Assembly: GCA_003220495.1 (NCBI GenBank)
Contig: QHSP01000103.1
Span: 1-35,814, forward strand
Direction of reading: 5' to 3'
Source of the DNA: Candidatus Rokuibacteriota bacterium
GTDB lineage: Bacteria; Methylomirabilota; Methylomirabilia; Rokubacteriales; CSP1-6
DNA: 35,814 nucleotides
Shown: piece after piece, positions 19,655-27,351 of the stretch
How positions within the stretch are numbered: the stretch's first letter is position 1
How the letters are laid out: each line of letters begins with the position of its first letter
Notes under the pieces: model-generated
Told to the model about the DNA's origin: nothing
The model's input: only the letters and a program-made list of their open reading frames with translations
Database searches by the model: none
Position numbers and translations under genes: made by a program

Positions 19655-20145
19655 TCCTCGCCCCGCGCGAAGTAGAGGGCGCCGAGGAGGGCCGTCACCA
19701 GGAGCACGGCCAGCAGCTCGAGGGTCACGGCGAAGGGGCCCACCAGGGCGCGTCCGATCGCGACCGTCGCGTCGGGGGCCGGTCCCGGGCGCGGCGTCGC
19801 CAGCGGCGCCTGCAGCAGGAAGCCCGCGATGCCGGCGAAGACGGCGGCCGCGACGATCGCGCCGTTGATCAGGTGGCGGCTCGTTTGCCTGATGCGCTCG
19901 CCCACCAGCCGCTCGGTCAGCATGATCGCGAACACCACGATCGTGACGACGCCTCCCGCGTAGAGCAGGAGCTGGACGGCGAACAGGAACGGCTGCTCCA
20001 GCAAGAGGAAGATCGCGCCCGTCGCGACCAGCGCCGCCGCGAGGTACAGGACGGCGTGGAACAGGTTCGGGGTGAGCACGACGGCGAGGCTCGAGGCGAG
20101 TAGCACTACGGCTACCACCCAGAATCCAACCGTCTCGAGGGTCAC
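19651..20145 (-). CDS. nuoJ: NADH-quinone oxidoreductase subunit J
   Basis: 164 aa membrane subunit with five predicted helices. The conserved FHAVLYLAAALVATGAIFLL and FAVQLLLYAGGVVTIVVFAI segments (with the pi-bulge helix YAGGV) are present, and LLVTALLGALYFAR closes the protein. GTG at 20145 overlaps the nuoI stop as GTGA; the frame is open upstream but that part is shadow of nuoI. Confidence 0.95.
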   Translation of the reverse strand: MTLETVGFWVVAVVLLASSLAVVLTPNLFHAVLYLAAALVATGAIFLLLEQPFLFAVQLLLYAGGVVTIVVFAIMLTERLVGERIRQTSRHLINGAIVAAAVFAGIAGFLLQAPLATPRPGPAPDATVAIGRALVGPFAVTLELLAVLLVTALLGALYFARGEE

Positions 20146-20717
20146 TCGGCCGGCTCCTTCGTCTCTCCCTTGGCTTCTCCCCTGGCCTCGGATCGCACCG
20201 GCCTCGGCGGCGCTTGCATGTCGCGCAGCCGATTGCCCGTGGCCCACGACGGCTCGAACTGCAGGCCGAGGGCATGCAGGCGATCCTTGTCGAGCAGGAG
20301 ATCGCGTCGATCCGCGGTCGCGAGATCGAAGGACTTCATCATGATGATCGCGTCGGTCGGGCACACCTGCACGCACAGCTCGCAGAACTCGCACGCGTAG
20401 AGCTCGAGCGTGAACGTCTTCGCGAAGTTCCGCTTCTCCTTCTTCAGCATCTCGACCTTGATGACCTGCGGCGGGCAGACGTACTCGCAGAGGCGGCAGC
20501 CGATGCAGGCCTCCTCGCCGGTCTCCTTGTCGTAGGCGAGCGCGAGGATGCCCCGGAAGCGATCCGGGTACGGCCGCTGGACGTCCGGATAGTGGACGGT
20601 CACCGGCTTGCGGAAGAGGTTCCGCAACGTGACACCCATCGCGCGGCGGACGGCGCCGACGAGCTGGCCCGTCTCCCGCCAGAACCCCGACGCGGACGTG
20701 CCGCCGTTACCCGCCAC
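20142..20717 (-). CDS. nuoI: NADH-quinone oxidoreductase subunit I (two 4Fe-4S clusters)
   Basis: 191 aa peripheral-arm subunit carrying clusters N6a and N6b. Ligands: Cys71, 74, 77 (CIGCRLCEYVCP, fourth Cys81) and Cys109, 112, 115, 119 (CEFCELCVQVCP). The N-terminus TLRNLFRKPVTVHYP is typical. The last 25 residues are charged and repetitive (RSEARGEAKGETKEPAE). GTG at 20717 overlaps the end of nuoH by 11 nt; ATG at codon 27 would remove the amphipathic N-terminus and is less likely. Confidence 0.96.
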   Translation of the reverse strand: MAGNGGTSASGFWRETGQLVGAVRRAMGVTLRNLFRKPVTVHYPDVQRPYPDRFRGILALAYDKETGEEACIGCRLCEYVCPPQVIKVEMLKKEKRNFAKTFTLELYACEFCELCVQVCPTDAIIMMKSFDLATADRRDLLLDKDRLHALGLQFEPSWATGNRLRDMQAPPRPVRSEARGEAKGETKEPAE

Positions 20718-21705
20718 CGGCGCCTCGCGTCGCGACGACGAGCCCGGTCGCCAGCAGCAGGAGGAGGGTCGCCGGCATCAGGAGCTTCCACGAGATGGCG
20801 AGGATCTGGTCCACGCGAATCCGCACGAACGACCAGCGCACCCACGTGACGAGGAGGAAGATCACCATCGCCTTCAGCAGCAGCCAGAACGGTCCGAGCG
20901 CCGCCGGCCCGGGCCCGAGCCAGCCGCCCAGGAAGAGCAGGGCGCCCAGGAAGCTCGTGCCCAGCATGTGCGCGTACTCGGCCAGCTGGATCAACGCGAA
21001 CTTCATGCCGCTGTACTCCACCCGGAAGCCGGCCACCAGCTCCGACTCGGCTTCGAGGATATCGAACGGCACCCGGTTCTCGGCGGCCAAGGTCGCCACC
21101 AGGAACGCGACGAAGGCGAGCTGGCCGATGACCGGGTATGCCACGAACCAGAGCCCGTGCTGCGCGGTGACGATCGCCGACATCTGCATCGAGCCCGCCA
21201 GGACCACGGGGACGAGCGCGGCGAAGATGAACGGCAGGTCGTAGGAGATGATCTGATTGACCGCGCGCATTGCGGACAGGAGCGCGTACTTGTTGTTCGA
21301 CCCCCACCCGCCCATGAAGAGGCCGACGATCTCCAGCGACGAGACGGCCAGGAAGAACAGCACGCCGATGTTCAGATCGGCGACGCCGAGCGCGGGCGCG
21401 AACGGGATCGTCGCGAAGATCAGGAGACACGGGACGAGGAAGACGATCGGCGCCAGGTTGTAGACCGCGCGGTCGCTGGTGGTCGGCACGATGTCTTCCT
21501 TCATCATCAGCTTGAGGGCGTCGGCGATCGGCTGGAGCCAGCCGTGGGGCCGGCCGACGTAGTAGGGGCCGATCCGCGACTGCATCCGCGCGGCGAACTT
21601 GCGCTCGAGCAGCGTGACGTAGGCCACCAGCCCGAGCAGCACGTTCAGGACGATGAAGGCCTCGATCGCGTGCCAGGCCACCGGCGGCAAGGTCACGCTG
21701 GTCAC
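20707..21705 (-). CDS. nuoH: NADH-quinone oxidoreductase subunit H
   Basis: Membrane subunit forming the quinone chamber, 332 aa, eight helices. Segments: TLLERKFAARMQSRIGPYYV, LQPIADALKLMMKEDIVP, GWGSNNKYALLSAMRAVNQI and the acidic quinone-site loop NRVPFDILEAESELVAGFRV with EYSGMKFALIQLAEY. The GTG at 21705 overlaps the nuoD stop as GTGA; a second in-frame GTG lies three codons in. Confidence 0.96.
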   Translation of the reverse strand: MTSVTLPPVAWHAIEAFIVLNVLLGLVAYVTLLERKFAARMQSRIGPYYVGRPHGWLQPIADALKLMMKEDIVPTTSDRAVYNLAPIVFLVPCLLIFATIPFAPALGVADLNIGVLFFLAVSSLEIVGLFMGGWGSNNKYALLSAMRAVNQIISYDLPFIFAALVPVVLAGSMQMSAIVTAQHGLWFVAYPVIGQLAFVAFLVATLAAENRVPFDILEAESELVAGFRVEYSGMKFALIQLAEYAHMLGTSFLGALLFLGGWLGPGPAALGPFWLLLKAMVIFLLVTWVRWSFVRIRVDQILAISWKLLMPATLLLLLATGLVVATRGAGGG

Positions 21706-22865
21706 CGATCGACTTCGCCGAAGACCGGGTCGACCGAGCCCATGATCGCGACGACGTCGGCGACTTTGTGGCCGGGCACAATATGAGGAAGCACCGCCAG
21801 GTTCGAGAAGGACGCGCCCCGCCACTTCAGCCGATACGGCTTCGGCCCGCCGTCGCTCACGATGTAGCAGCCGATCTCGCCGCGCGCGCCCTCGATGCGC
21901 GTGTAGCCCTCGCCCTTGGGCACGCGGACCTGCGCGACCGACTTCACGGCGGGCCGCGAGGAAATCGGGCCCTCGGGGAGCCCGTCGAGCGCTTGCCGGA
22001 CGATCCGGATCGACTGGCGGAACTCGACCATGCGCACGCGGTAGCGCGCGTAGCAGTCGCCCGCGGTCTCCACCGGCACGACGAAGTCGAAATCGCCGTA
22101 CGACGAGTACGGCTCGGCCCGGCGGACGTCGTACGCCACGCCCGAGCCGCGGATCAGAGGGCCCGAGACGCCCACCGCCTCGGCGACCTCGCGCGAGATC
22201 ACCCCAACACCCTGCGTGCGCACGCGGAAGAACGTGTTGTCCTCCAGCATCGCCTCGTACTCGTCGAGCCGCTTCTCGATGAAGTCGACCGTCTCGCGCA
22301 CCTTCTTGTCCCAGCCCGCCGGCATGTCGTAGCGGGTGCCGCCCGTCTGGTGAAAGCCGTAGAGCAGGCGCGCGCCGGTCAGCTCCTCGAATCGATCCAG
22401 GACCATCTCGCGCTCGCGGATGCAATAGAGGAAGACGGTCGCCCCGCCCCCGAGCGCCCCGCCCATGTCCAGGCACCACGTGCCGAGCCAGAGGCAGTGC
22501 GACGCGATCCGCTGCAGCTCGGCGACGATCACGCGCAGGTACTGCGCACGGCGGGGGACGTCGATCTTCGCGATCTTCTCGACGGCGGCGACGTACGCGA
22601 GCTCCGCGGTCATCGCCGCGACGTAGTCGGTCTTCGACGCGATCGACGGGTATTGCACGTACGTCAGGCTCTCGCCGAGCTTCTCGTGGCAGCGGTGCAG
22701 ATAGCCGATCACGGCGTCGACGGCGACGACGGTCTCGCCCTCGAGCGTGAGGATCATCCGGAACACGCCGTGGGACGACGGGTGCTGCGGCCCCATGTTC
22801 ATCATGAGGCGCTCGTTGCCCCCGTAGCCTACCTCGACGACCTGCTGGGTCTGTGTCGCGGCCAC
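21702..22865 (-). CDS. nuoD: NADH-quinone oxidoreductase subunit D (49-kDa type)
   Basis: Quinone-site peripheral subunit, 387 aa, encoded separately from NuoC. Signatures: MNMGPQHPSSHGVFR with the quinone-binding His, GYLHRCHEKL, YPSIASKTDYVAAM, GVGVISREVAEAVGVSGPLI, RGSGVAYDVRR, and EGYTRIEGARGEIGCYIVSD. The start is GTG at 22865 with AAGG 8 nt upstream. It is preceded by the NIPSNAP-family gene rather than nuoC. Confidence 0.97.
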   Translation of the reverse strand: MAATQTQQVVEVGYGGNERLMMNMGPQHPSSHGVFRMILTLEGETVVAVDAVIGYLHRCHEKLGESLTYVQYPSIASKTDYVAAMTAELAYVAAVEKIAKIDVPRRAQYLRVIVAELQRIASHCLWLGTWCLDMGGALGGGATVFLYCIREREMVLDRFEELTGARLLYGFHQTGGTRYDMPAGWDKKVRETVDFIEKRLDEYEAMLEDNTFFRVRTQGVGVISREVAEAVGVSGPLIRGSGVAYDVRRAEPYSSYGDFDFVVPVETAGDCYARYRVRMVEFRQSIRIVRQALDGLPEGPISSRPAVKSVAQVRVPKGEGYTRIEGARGEIGCYIVSDGGPKPYRLKWRGASFSNLAVLPHIVPGHKVADVVAIMGSVDPVFGEVDR

Positions 22866-22878
22866 TGGCGACCTTGAG

Positions 22879-23514
22879 CTATTTCATCGGAGACGAGGGC
22901 GCGGGGATCAGAGCCACCGAGCGCATCTCGACGAGCAGCGGCGTTGCCTTGCCGAGGAACGCCTGCCACTCCGGATCTTGGAGCGTCTTGGCGCGCACGG
23001 CCGCCCGGTCGTTCAGGTCGCGGTACGCCCAGAGATGGACGACCTCGTTGAGCTGGGCGACCTCGGTCTGGAACACGCCGACATTCTTCGAGTACTTCTC
23101 GCGCATGGGCATGATCGCCTTGAAGTGGCCGAGCCACTCGCCGGCCTTCCCGACCTGGGTGCGATACGTCCTGAGCTCGTAGATGTGCCCGCCGTCGGCC
23201 GGCGGCTTGAGCGGCAGCTGCGCCGAGAGGATCTTGTTCTCCTGGGCGAGGAGCAGCGGCCGGATCTTCGAGACGTAGTCGCGGCTCCACGCCTCGTTCT
23301 TCGCGAGCTCCCCCCGCAAGCGCTCGCGCTCGACCAGGTCCGCGTAGGCCCAGAGGTGGACGTACTGGTTCAGCGTGCCGAACTCGGTCGTCCACGAGCC
23401 CTCGAGCTTGCCGTACTTGTCGCCGCGGATCGGACGTCCGACCTCGGAGTTGAGCTTGAGGTACTCGCCCTGCTTGCCCGGCGACAGCGTATAGGTGCGC
23501 AGCTCGTAGATCAT
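22879..23514 (-). CDS. NIPSNAP family protein with two domain copies, inside the nuo operon
   Basis: 211 aa with two copies of the NIPSNAP alpha/beta-barrel fold. Copy 1 (about residues 1-95) begins MIYELRTYTLSPGKQGEYL and has VHLWAYADL; copy 2 (about 108-200) begins HIYELRTYRTQVGKAGEWL and has VHLWAYRDL. No signal peptide or membrane helix is visible, so it should be cytosolic. ATG at 23514 has GAGGAG about 8 nt upstream. It lies 36 nt after nuoC and 13 nt before nuoD on the same strand, so it is almost surely co-transcribed with complex I. The function of bacterial NIPSNAP proteins is unknown; an assembly or quinone-related role would be pure inference. Confidence 0.9.
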   Translation of the reverse strand: MIYELRTYTLSPGKQGEYLKLNSEVGRPIRGDKYGKLEGSWTTEFGTLNQYVHLWAYADLVERERLRGELAKNEAWSRDYVSKIRPLLLAQENKILSAQLPLKPPADGGHIYELRTYRTQVGKAGEWLGHFKAIMPMREKYSKNVGVFQTEVAQLNEVVHLWAYRDLNDRAAVRAKTLQDPEWQAFLGKATPLLVEMRSVALIPAPSSPMK

Positions 23515-23550
23515 GGGTCGCGTCTCCTCACTTGATTCGCTCGTCGGCGA

Positions 23551-24000
23551 TCATCGGTACGGGGCCAGCGGGGTATCGACGGCGTAGTCCTTCCGGAGCG
23601 GGTAGCCTTCCCAGTCGTCCGAGAGGAGGATCCGGCGCAAGTCGGGATGGCCTTCGAAGACGATCCCGAACATGTCGTAGCACTCGCGCTCCATCCAGTT
23701 GGCGCCGCGATAGAGCGGGGTCAGCGACGGACAGCGCGTCTCGCCGGCGGCCAGCCGGGTGCGCATCGTGACCACGAGCGACGTGTCGAGGTTCTCGACG
23801 CGGCAGAGCACCTCGAACCCCTGGTCCTTCCAGTCCACGGCGGACAGCCAGTTGAAGTAGCGGCAGCCCAGCTCGTCGTGGGCGAAGCGGGCGAATTCCG
23901 GCCAGCGATCGCGCGGCAGGGTGACGGCGAGCCCACCGTCGGCGACCGCGTCCACTCCGAACCGCTCCTGGATACGCGCGCGCGCGTCGGCGGCCGTCAT
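23551..24000 (-). CDS. nuoC: NADH-quinone oxidoreductase subunit C (30-kDa type)
   Basis: 149 aa peripheral subunit without cofactor. The family signature [20 protein letters not shown] is followed by [19 protein letters not shown] at 24000 overlaps the nuoB stop as ATGA. It is a stand-alone NuoC, not fused to NuoD, and the next gene is the NIPSNAP protein. Confidence 0.96.
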   Translation of the reverse strand: MTAADARARIQERFGVDAVADGGLAVTLPRDRWPEFARFAHDELGCRYFNWLSAVDWKDQGFEVLCRVENLDTSLVVTMRTRLAAGETRCPSLTPLYRGANWMERECYDMFGIVFEGHPDLRRILLSDDWEGYPLRKDYAVDTPLAPYR

Positions 24001-24638
24001 GCTCCCCCGGGGTCGGACGCAGCGCTGCGTTTCCCGGTCTTCTGGAACTCTTCGACCTGGGTCTGGAGCTTGAGCAGCCCGTACATCAGCGAGTCGGGCG
24101 TGGGCGGGCAGCCGGGGACGTAGACGTCGACCGGCACGACGCGGTCGACGCCTTTCACGACGTGGTAACCGTGGCGAAAGGGGCCGCCGGAGTTCGCGCA
24201 CGAACCCATGGAGACCACCCACTTGGGGTCGGGCATCTGCTCGTAGATGCGTTTGAGCATCGGCGCCATCTTGATGGTCACCGTGCCAGAGACGATCATC
24301 AGGTCCGAGTGGCGCGGCGAGGCCCAGGGCACCATCCCGAAGCGCTCGACGTCGAAGCGCGAGGCGAAGGTGGCCATCATCTCGATGGCGCAGCACGCCA
24401 GGCCAAACGTCACCGGCCAGATCGACGACTTTCGCGCCCAGTTGAAGATCTTGTCGGTGGACGTCGTCACGATCCAGCCGCCCGGCATGTGGTGGATGGC
24501 GTCGGCGATCGAGGCGAGCGCGTTCGAGGTCTTGTCGTCCAGCGAGCGGGACTGATGGTACTTCTCCCACTCCTGCAGATCCTTGAACTCGCTCCAGACA
24601 GGCGGGGGGACCTGCGGGATGGGCGGTTTCACTTCCAT
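23997..24638 (-). CDS. nuoB: NADH-quinone oxidoreductase subunit B (cluster N2)
   Basis: 213 aa subunit holding the 4Fe-4S cluster N2 that reduces quinone. Ligands: Cys82 and Cys83 ([12 protein letters not shown]), Cys147 (MGSCANSGG) and Cys177 ([14 protein letters not shown]). An N-terminal extension of about 50 residues, rich in Pro and charged residues, precedes the conserved core. ATG at 24638 overlaps the end of nuoA by 10 nt. Upstream in-frame codons lie within nuoA. Confidence 0.97.
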   Translation of the reverse strand: MEVKPPIPQVPPPVWSEFKDLQEWEKYHQSRSLDDKTSNALASIADAIHHMPGGWIVTTSTDKIFNWARKSSIWPVTFGLACCAIEMMATFASRFDVERFGMVPWASPRHSDLMIVSGTVTIKMAPMLKRIYEQMPDPKWVVSMGSCANSGGPFRHGYHVVKGVDRVVPVDVYVPGCPPTPDSLMYGLLKLQTQVEEFQKTGKRSAASDPGGA

Positions 24639-24982
24639 TCGAGCACGCCCTCCCGGTATGCGTAGAGCCAGCCGAGCCCGAGGACGCCGACGAACGCGGC
24701 CATTACCCAGAATGCGCTGAGCCCGACCGCGCGGAGCACCAGCGCCCACGGGAAGAGGAAGACCGCGAGCGCGTCGAAGACGATGAACACGAGCGCGACC
24801 AGGTAGAAGCCGACGGGAAACTGCACCCACGCCGTTCCGATGGGCTCGGCGCCGCATTCGTAGTTCATGAGCTTGACCGCGCCGGGGCGGCTCGGACGCA
24901 GCAGCCGCGCCACCGCGAGCGAGACGACCCCGAAACCGGTGATCAGCGCGGCGAAGATGAGCACGGGCAGGTAGCCCGACAA
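24629..24982 (-). CDS. nuoA: NADH-quinone oxidoreductase subunit A
   Basis: 117 aa membrane subunit with three helices. The loop [20 protein letters not shown] with the conserved Cys is diagnostic, as is [15 protein letters not shown]. The start is TTG at 24982, well supported by AAGGAGGAG about 4-7 nt upstream and by the family N-terminus. First gene of the nuo cluster, with an extended -10 promoter candidate upstream. Confidence 0.96.
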   Translation of the reverse strand: MSGYLPVLIFAALITGFGVVSLAVARLLRPSRPGAVKLMNYECGAEPIGTAWVQFPVGFYLVALVFIVFDALAVFLFPWALVLRAVGLSAFWVMAAFVGVLGLGWLYAYREGVLEWK

Positions 24983-25015
24983 GATACTCCTCCTTCGAGA
25001 TGCACCCGGGCGCTC

Positions 25016-25024
25016 AGTATAGCA
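25016..25024 (-). promoter_or_regulatory. Extended -10 promoter candidate for nuo operon
   Basis: Minus strand TGCTATACT: TATACT (25021-25016) preceded by TGC. No convincing -35 is seen 16-19 bp upstream, which is tolerable for an extended -10. Transcription would start about 28 nt before the nuoA TTG, leaving its ribosome site intact. Confidence 0.5.
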
Positions 25025-25079
25025 CCTTCACCTGAGCCGCCTGCGCGCTCTCCGTTCCTCGTGGAAGTCGCACCTATCG

Positions 25080-25088
25080 TGCTACGCT
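25080..25088 (+). promoter_or_regulatory. Extended -10 promoter candidate for the response regulator
   Basis: Plus strand TGCTACGCT, the same TGCTANNNT form as before nuoA and the dksA-like gene. It ends 8 nt before the ATG at 25097, so the transcript would be leaderless or nearly so. No -35 is evident. Confidence 0.42.
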
Positions 25089-25096
25089 CCACGAGC

Positions 25097-25792
25097 ATGC
25101 GGGTGCTGGTTGTGGAAGACCAGGTCGACCTCGGCGATGTGTTTCGCGATTTTCTCGTCGAGCTCGGCCACCACGCGCTGGTCGTCCACACGGCCGAAGC
25201 CGCGCTCGCCAGCCTCCAGACCGAGCGCCTCGACGCGATCCTGCTCGACGTCCAGCTCCCGGGCATGAGCGGGCTCGACTTCCTCCAGCTCCGCCCGGTG
25301 CGCGCGCTCGGCGTGCCCATCGTCGCCGTCTCCGGCGTCGTCAACGAGAGCCAGGCCCGCGAGTGCCTCAAGCTGGGCGCGGCCGACTTCATGGGCAAGC
25401 CCGTGCAGCTCGATCGACTCAACGAGGTCCTGACTTTCCTCGAGCCTCACGCCATGGCCAGGGTCGCCGAGCTCGAGCGACGCCCGGAGAAGCGCAGCTC
25501 GAGCCGCACGCGCCTGGCGATACCGGTGAGGCTCTGCGAGTACAACGGCCGCGAGCACGAGGGGACCCTGACCGAGGTGGGACTGTCGGGCATGAAGGCG
25601 CGCTTCGGTGCGGTGTTCGACCCGGACACGATCGGCAGAGCCATCTTCACGCCCCCCGACGCCGGCCCTCCGATCGAGGTCATCTCGATCCTCGTCCGGG
25701 TGGATCCCGATGGCCAGGCGTTCACGTTCGTGCGCCTCGATCCCCGCGATGCCGAGCGTCTGCGCGCGCTGATCCGCCGCACGCCGGCGTAG
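25097..25792 (+). CDS. Response regulator with receiver and PilZ-like domain
   Basis: 231 aa. The receiver domain (residues 1-115) has the acidic pair in VVEDQ, phospho-acceptor Asp51 (ILLDVQLPG), Ser79 at the switch Ser/Thr position (VAVSG) and Lys101 (FMGKPV). The second domain (about 122-230) begins RSSSRTRLAIPVRL, resembling the RxxxR of PilZ. The usual (D/N)xSxxG motif appears only as GLSGMK, so c-di-GMP binding is doubtful. ATG at 25097 gives the standard receiver N-terminus MRVLVVEDQ; an in-frame GTG lies at 25061. No histidine kinase is adjacent. It is divergent from nuo with a 114-nt shared upstream region. Confidence 0.88.
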   Translation: MRVLVVEDQVDLGDVFRDFLVELGHHALVVHTAEAALASLQTERLDAILLDVQLPGMSGLDFLQLRPVRALGVPIVAVSGVVNESQARECLKLGAADFMGKPVQLDRLNEVLTFLEPHAMARVAELERRPEKRSSSRTRLAIPVRLCEYNGREHEGTLTEVGLSGMKARFGAVFDPDTIGRAIFTPPDAGPPIEVISILVRVDPDGQAFTFVRLDPRDAERLRALIRRTPA

Positions 25793-25806
25793 CCGCGGCG
25801 AGCCGA

Positions 25807-27351
25807 CTAGGGCTGCGACGCCGTTTCGGCGGCCAGCGCCGCGGCGGCAGCTTCCGAGTCGGGCCCCTGCAGGACCAGGGTGCGGTAGCGGGAGGCGAGC
25901 GATCGCGAGGCCTCGAACCTTCCCCCTGCCGCCGCCTCGCGTTCGGCGGCGCCGAGCACCGCCTCGAGCAGGCGGTCGAAGTGGGCGGTCATGCGTCGCC
26001 GGACGTCCCCGTAGCCCTTGACGAGCTGCGCGGCCCGGGCAACCTCGCAGGCCAGCGCCGTATCCCACGTCGCGCACCGCGCGACCGCGGCCAGCCAGCG
26101 GTCCATTCGCGCGTGCTCCTCGCGAGCGCGGTACGAGACCGGGCGCAGCGGCCGTAGCCACGTGAGCATCCAGACGCGGAAGAACCCGCTCACGGTCGTC
26201 GTCTTCACGTGCTGCCCGAGCGTCGGACGCCCGTGCGGCCAGCGGCGCTCGGCCCAGCGCGCGAACGGCGCGACCAGGCGGTGGGGCAAGACGCCGTAGA
26301 TCTCGTCGAGGTCCGGCTTGAGATAATCGGTCACGACGATCGCGCCCGCGCCGACGCCCTTGTCCCGACGGATCCGCTCGAACCGGCTGGCCCTGGTCTT
26401 GAGCTGAGCCACGCGCACCGCGTCCTCGTACGTCATCCACACCGCCAGGTGCCGCGCCACGAGTCGCGCAAGCTCGAGATCCCCGCCCTCAACAAACGGC
26501 CGCAGCCGCCCGAGATACTTCTCCGCATACGCCCGGTCCTGGTAATCGATGAGACGCCCGAGAGCTTCGCGCACAATCGCCCTAAGCCCCTCGGGGAAGC
26601 CGGCCGCCGTCCGCTCGACGTCGGGGCGGGTGACTGCGGCAGGGTCCGCGGCAGGCCCCGGGGAGGGGTCCGTGGCGAGTGGGGTTCCGACGCCACGCGA
26701 CCCCTCCCCGGGGCCTGCCGCGGACCCTGCCGCCACCGCCAACCCGGCTTCGAACCCACGGAGGTTGGCTTCGACCTGAACGCCCTTGGCCTGGATAGCC
26801 TCGCGATACGCATCCCCACGGAGCGGCAGGACGCCGGAGCCCGCCAGCGCGCCGAGCAGGACGGCGTTCGCTTCGGTTCCGTGCTCGCGCGCGAGCGCCA
26901 GCGCGTCGAACGCGATGAGCCTCTTCGAGAAGGCGCGCGCCGCCGCGTGCAGCTTCTCGATCGGAAAGATCCCGCGGCCGGTCACGATCTTCTCGTGGAT
27001 CGAGTACAGCCGGTGGGTGCTGGCGATGATCGTCGTCCGGCCGGGCGACGGGAAGCCGAGCTCGATCGAGCGCCCGACCTCGAGGAATTCCGGGGCCAGA
27101 AGGACGTCGAGGGCCCCCGGGACGGGATAGAGCGAGAAGATCGGCGTGTCGTCCGCCGCGGGGTTTCGCTCGCCCGAGAGCTCCACGTAGTACGTCGTGG
27201 ATCCCGTCCGCTGAGCCACCCCGGGGATGGAGGTGCCGTGGACAGGATATCCGTCGATCAGCGCGGCGTCGACGATCCAGTCGAGGAGCACGCCGCCCCC
27301 CTGCCCGCCGACGGCCGGGACCAGGAGGCTCAGGAGAGCGGCGTCGGTCAC
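25807..27351 (-). CDS. iorB: Indolepyruvate ferredoxin oxidoreductase beta subunit, long form with C-terminal extension
   Basis: 514 aa. Works with IorA to oxidatively decarboxylate aryl pyruvates from aromatic amino acids, making aryl-acetyl-CoA and reduced ferredoxin. Residues 1-200 are the gamma-type domain (VPAVGGQGGGVLLDWIVDAA, GTSIPGVAQRTGSTTYYVEL). Residues 245-490 match the extra helical domain of long beta subunits (DUF6537-like, from memory), with YQDRAYAEKYLGRLRPF and KPDLDEIYGVLPHRLV. Between them a 35-bp-arm palindrome (26636-26733) is read in frame as about residues 207-239. GTG at 27351 overlaps the iorA stop as GTGA. The gene ends 14 nt from the convergent response regulator. 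Confidence 0.88.
   Translation of the reverse strand: MTDAALLSLLVPAVGGQGGGVLLDWIVDAALIDGYPVHGTSIPGVAQRTGSTTYYVELSGERNPAADDTPIFSLYPVPGALDVLLAPEFLEVGRSIELGFPSPGRTTIIASTHRLYSIHEKIVTGRGIFPIEKLHAAARAFSKRLIAFDALALAREHGTEANAVLLGALAGSGVLPLRGDAYREAIQAKGVQVEANLRGFEAGLAVAAGSAAGPGEGSRGVGTPLATDPSPGPAADPAAVTRPDVERTAAGFPEGLRAIVREALGRLIDYQDRAYAEKYLGRLRPFVEGGDLELARLVARHLAVWMTYEDAVRVAQLKTRASRFERIRRDKGVGAGAIVVTDYLKPDLDEIYGVLPHRLVAPFARWAERRWPHGRPTLGQHVKTTTVSGFFRVWMLTWLRPLRPVSYRAREEHARMDRWLAAVARCATWDTALACEVARAAQLVKGYGDVRRRMTAHFDRLLEAVLGAAEREAAAGGRFEASRSLASRYRTLVLQGPDSEAAAAALAAETASQP
26636..26733. repeat. Perfect 35-bp inverted repeat inserted in frame in iorB
   Basis: Arms 26636-26670 and 26699-26733 are perfect reverse complements over 35 bp. 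The 28-nt centre holds an inner stem CGTGGCG (26671-26677) with CGCCACG (26691-26697) around a 13-nt loop. The element is open in the iorB frame and encodes a Gly/Ala/Pro/Ser/Asp-rich segment including SRGVGTPLATDPSPG. It sits in the linker between the two conserved domains. Arms and centre have the same plan as the comF palindrome. Confidence 0.92.
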
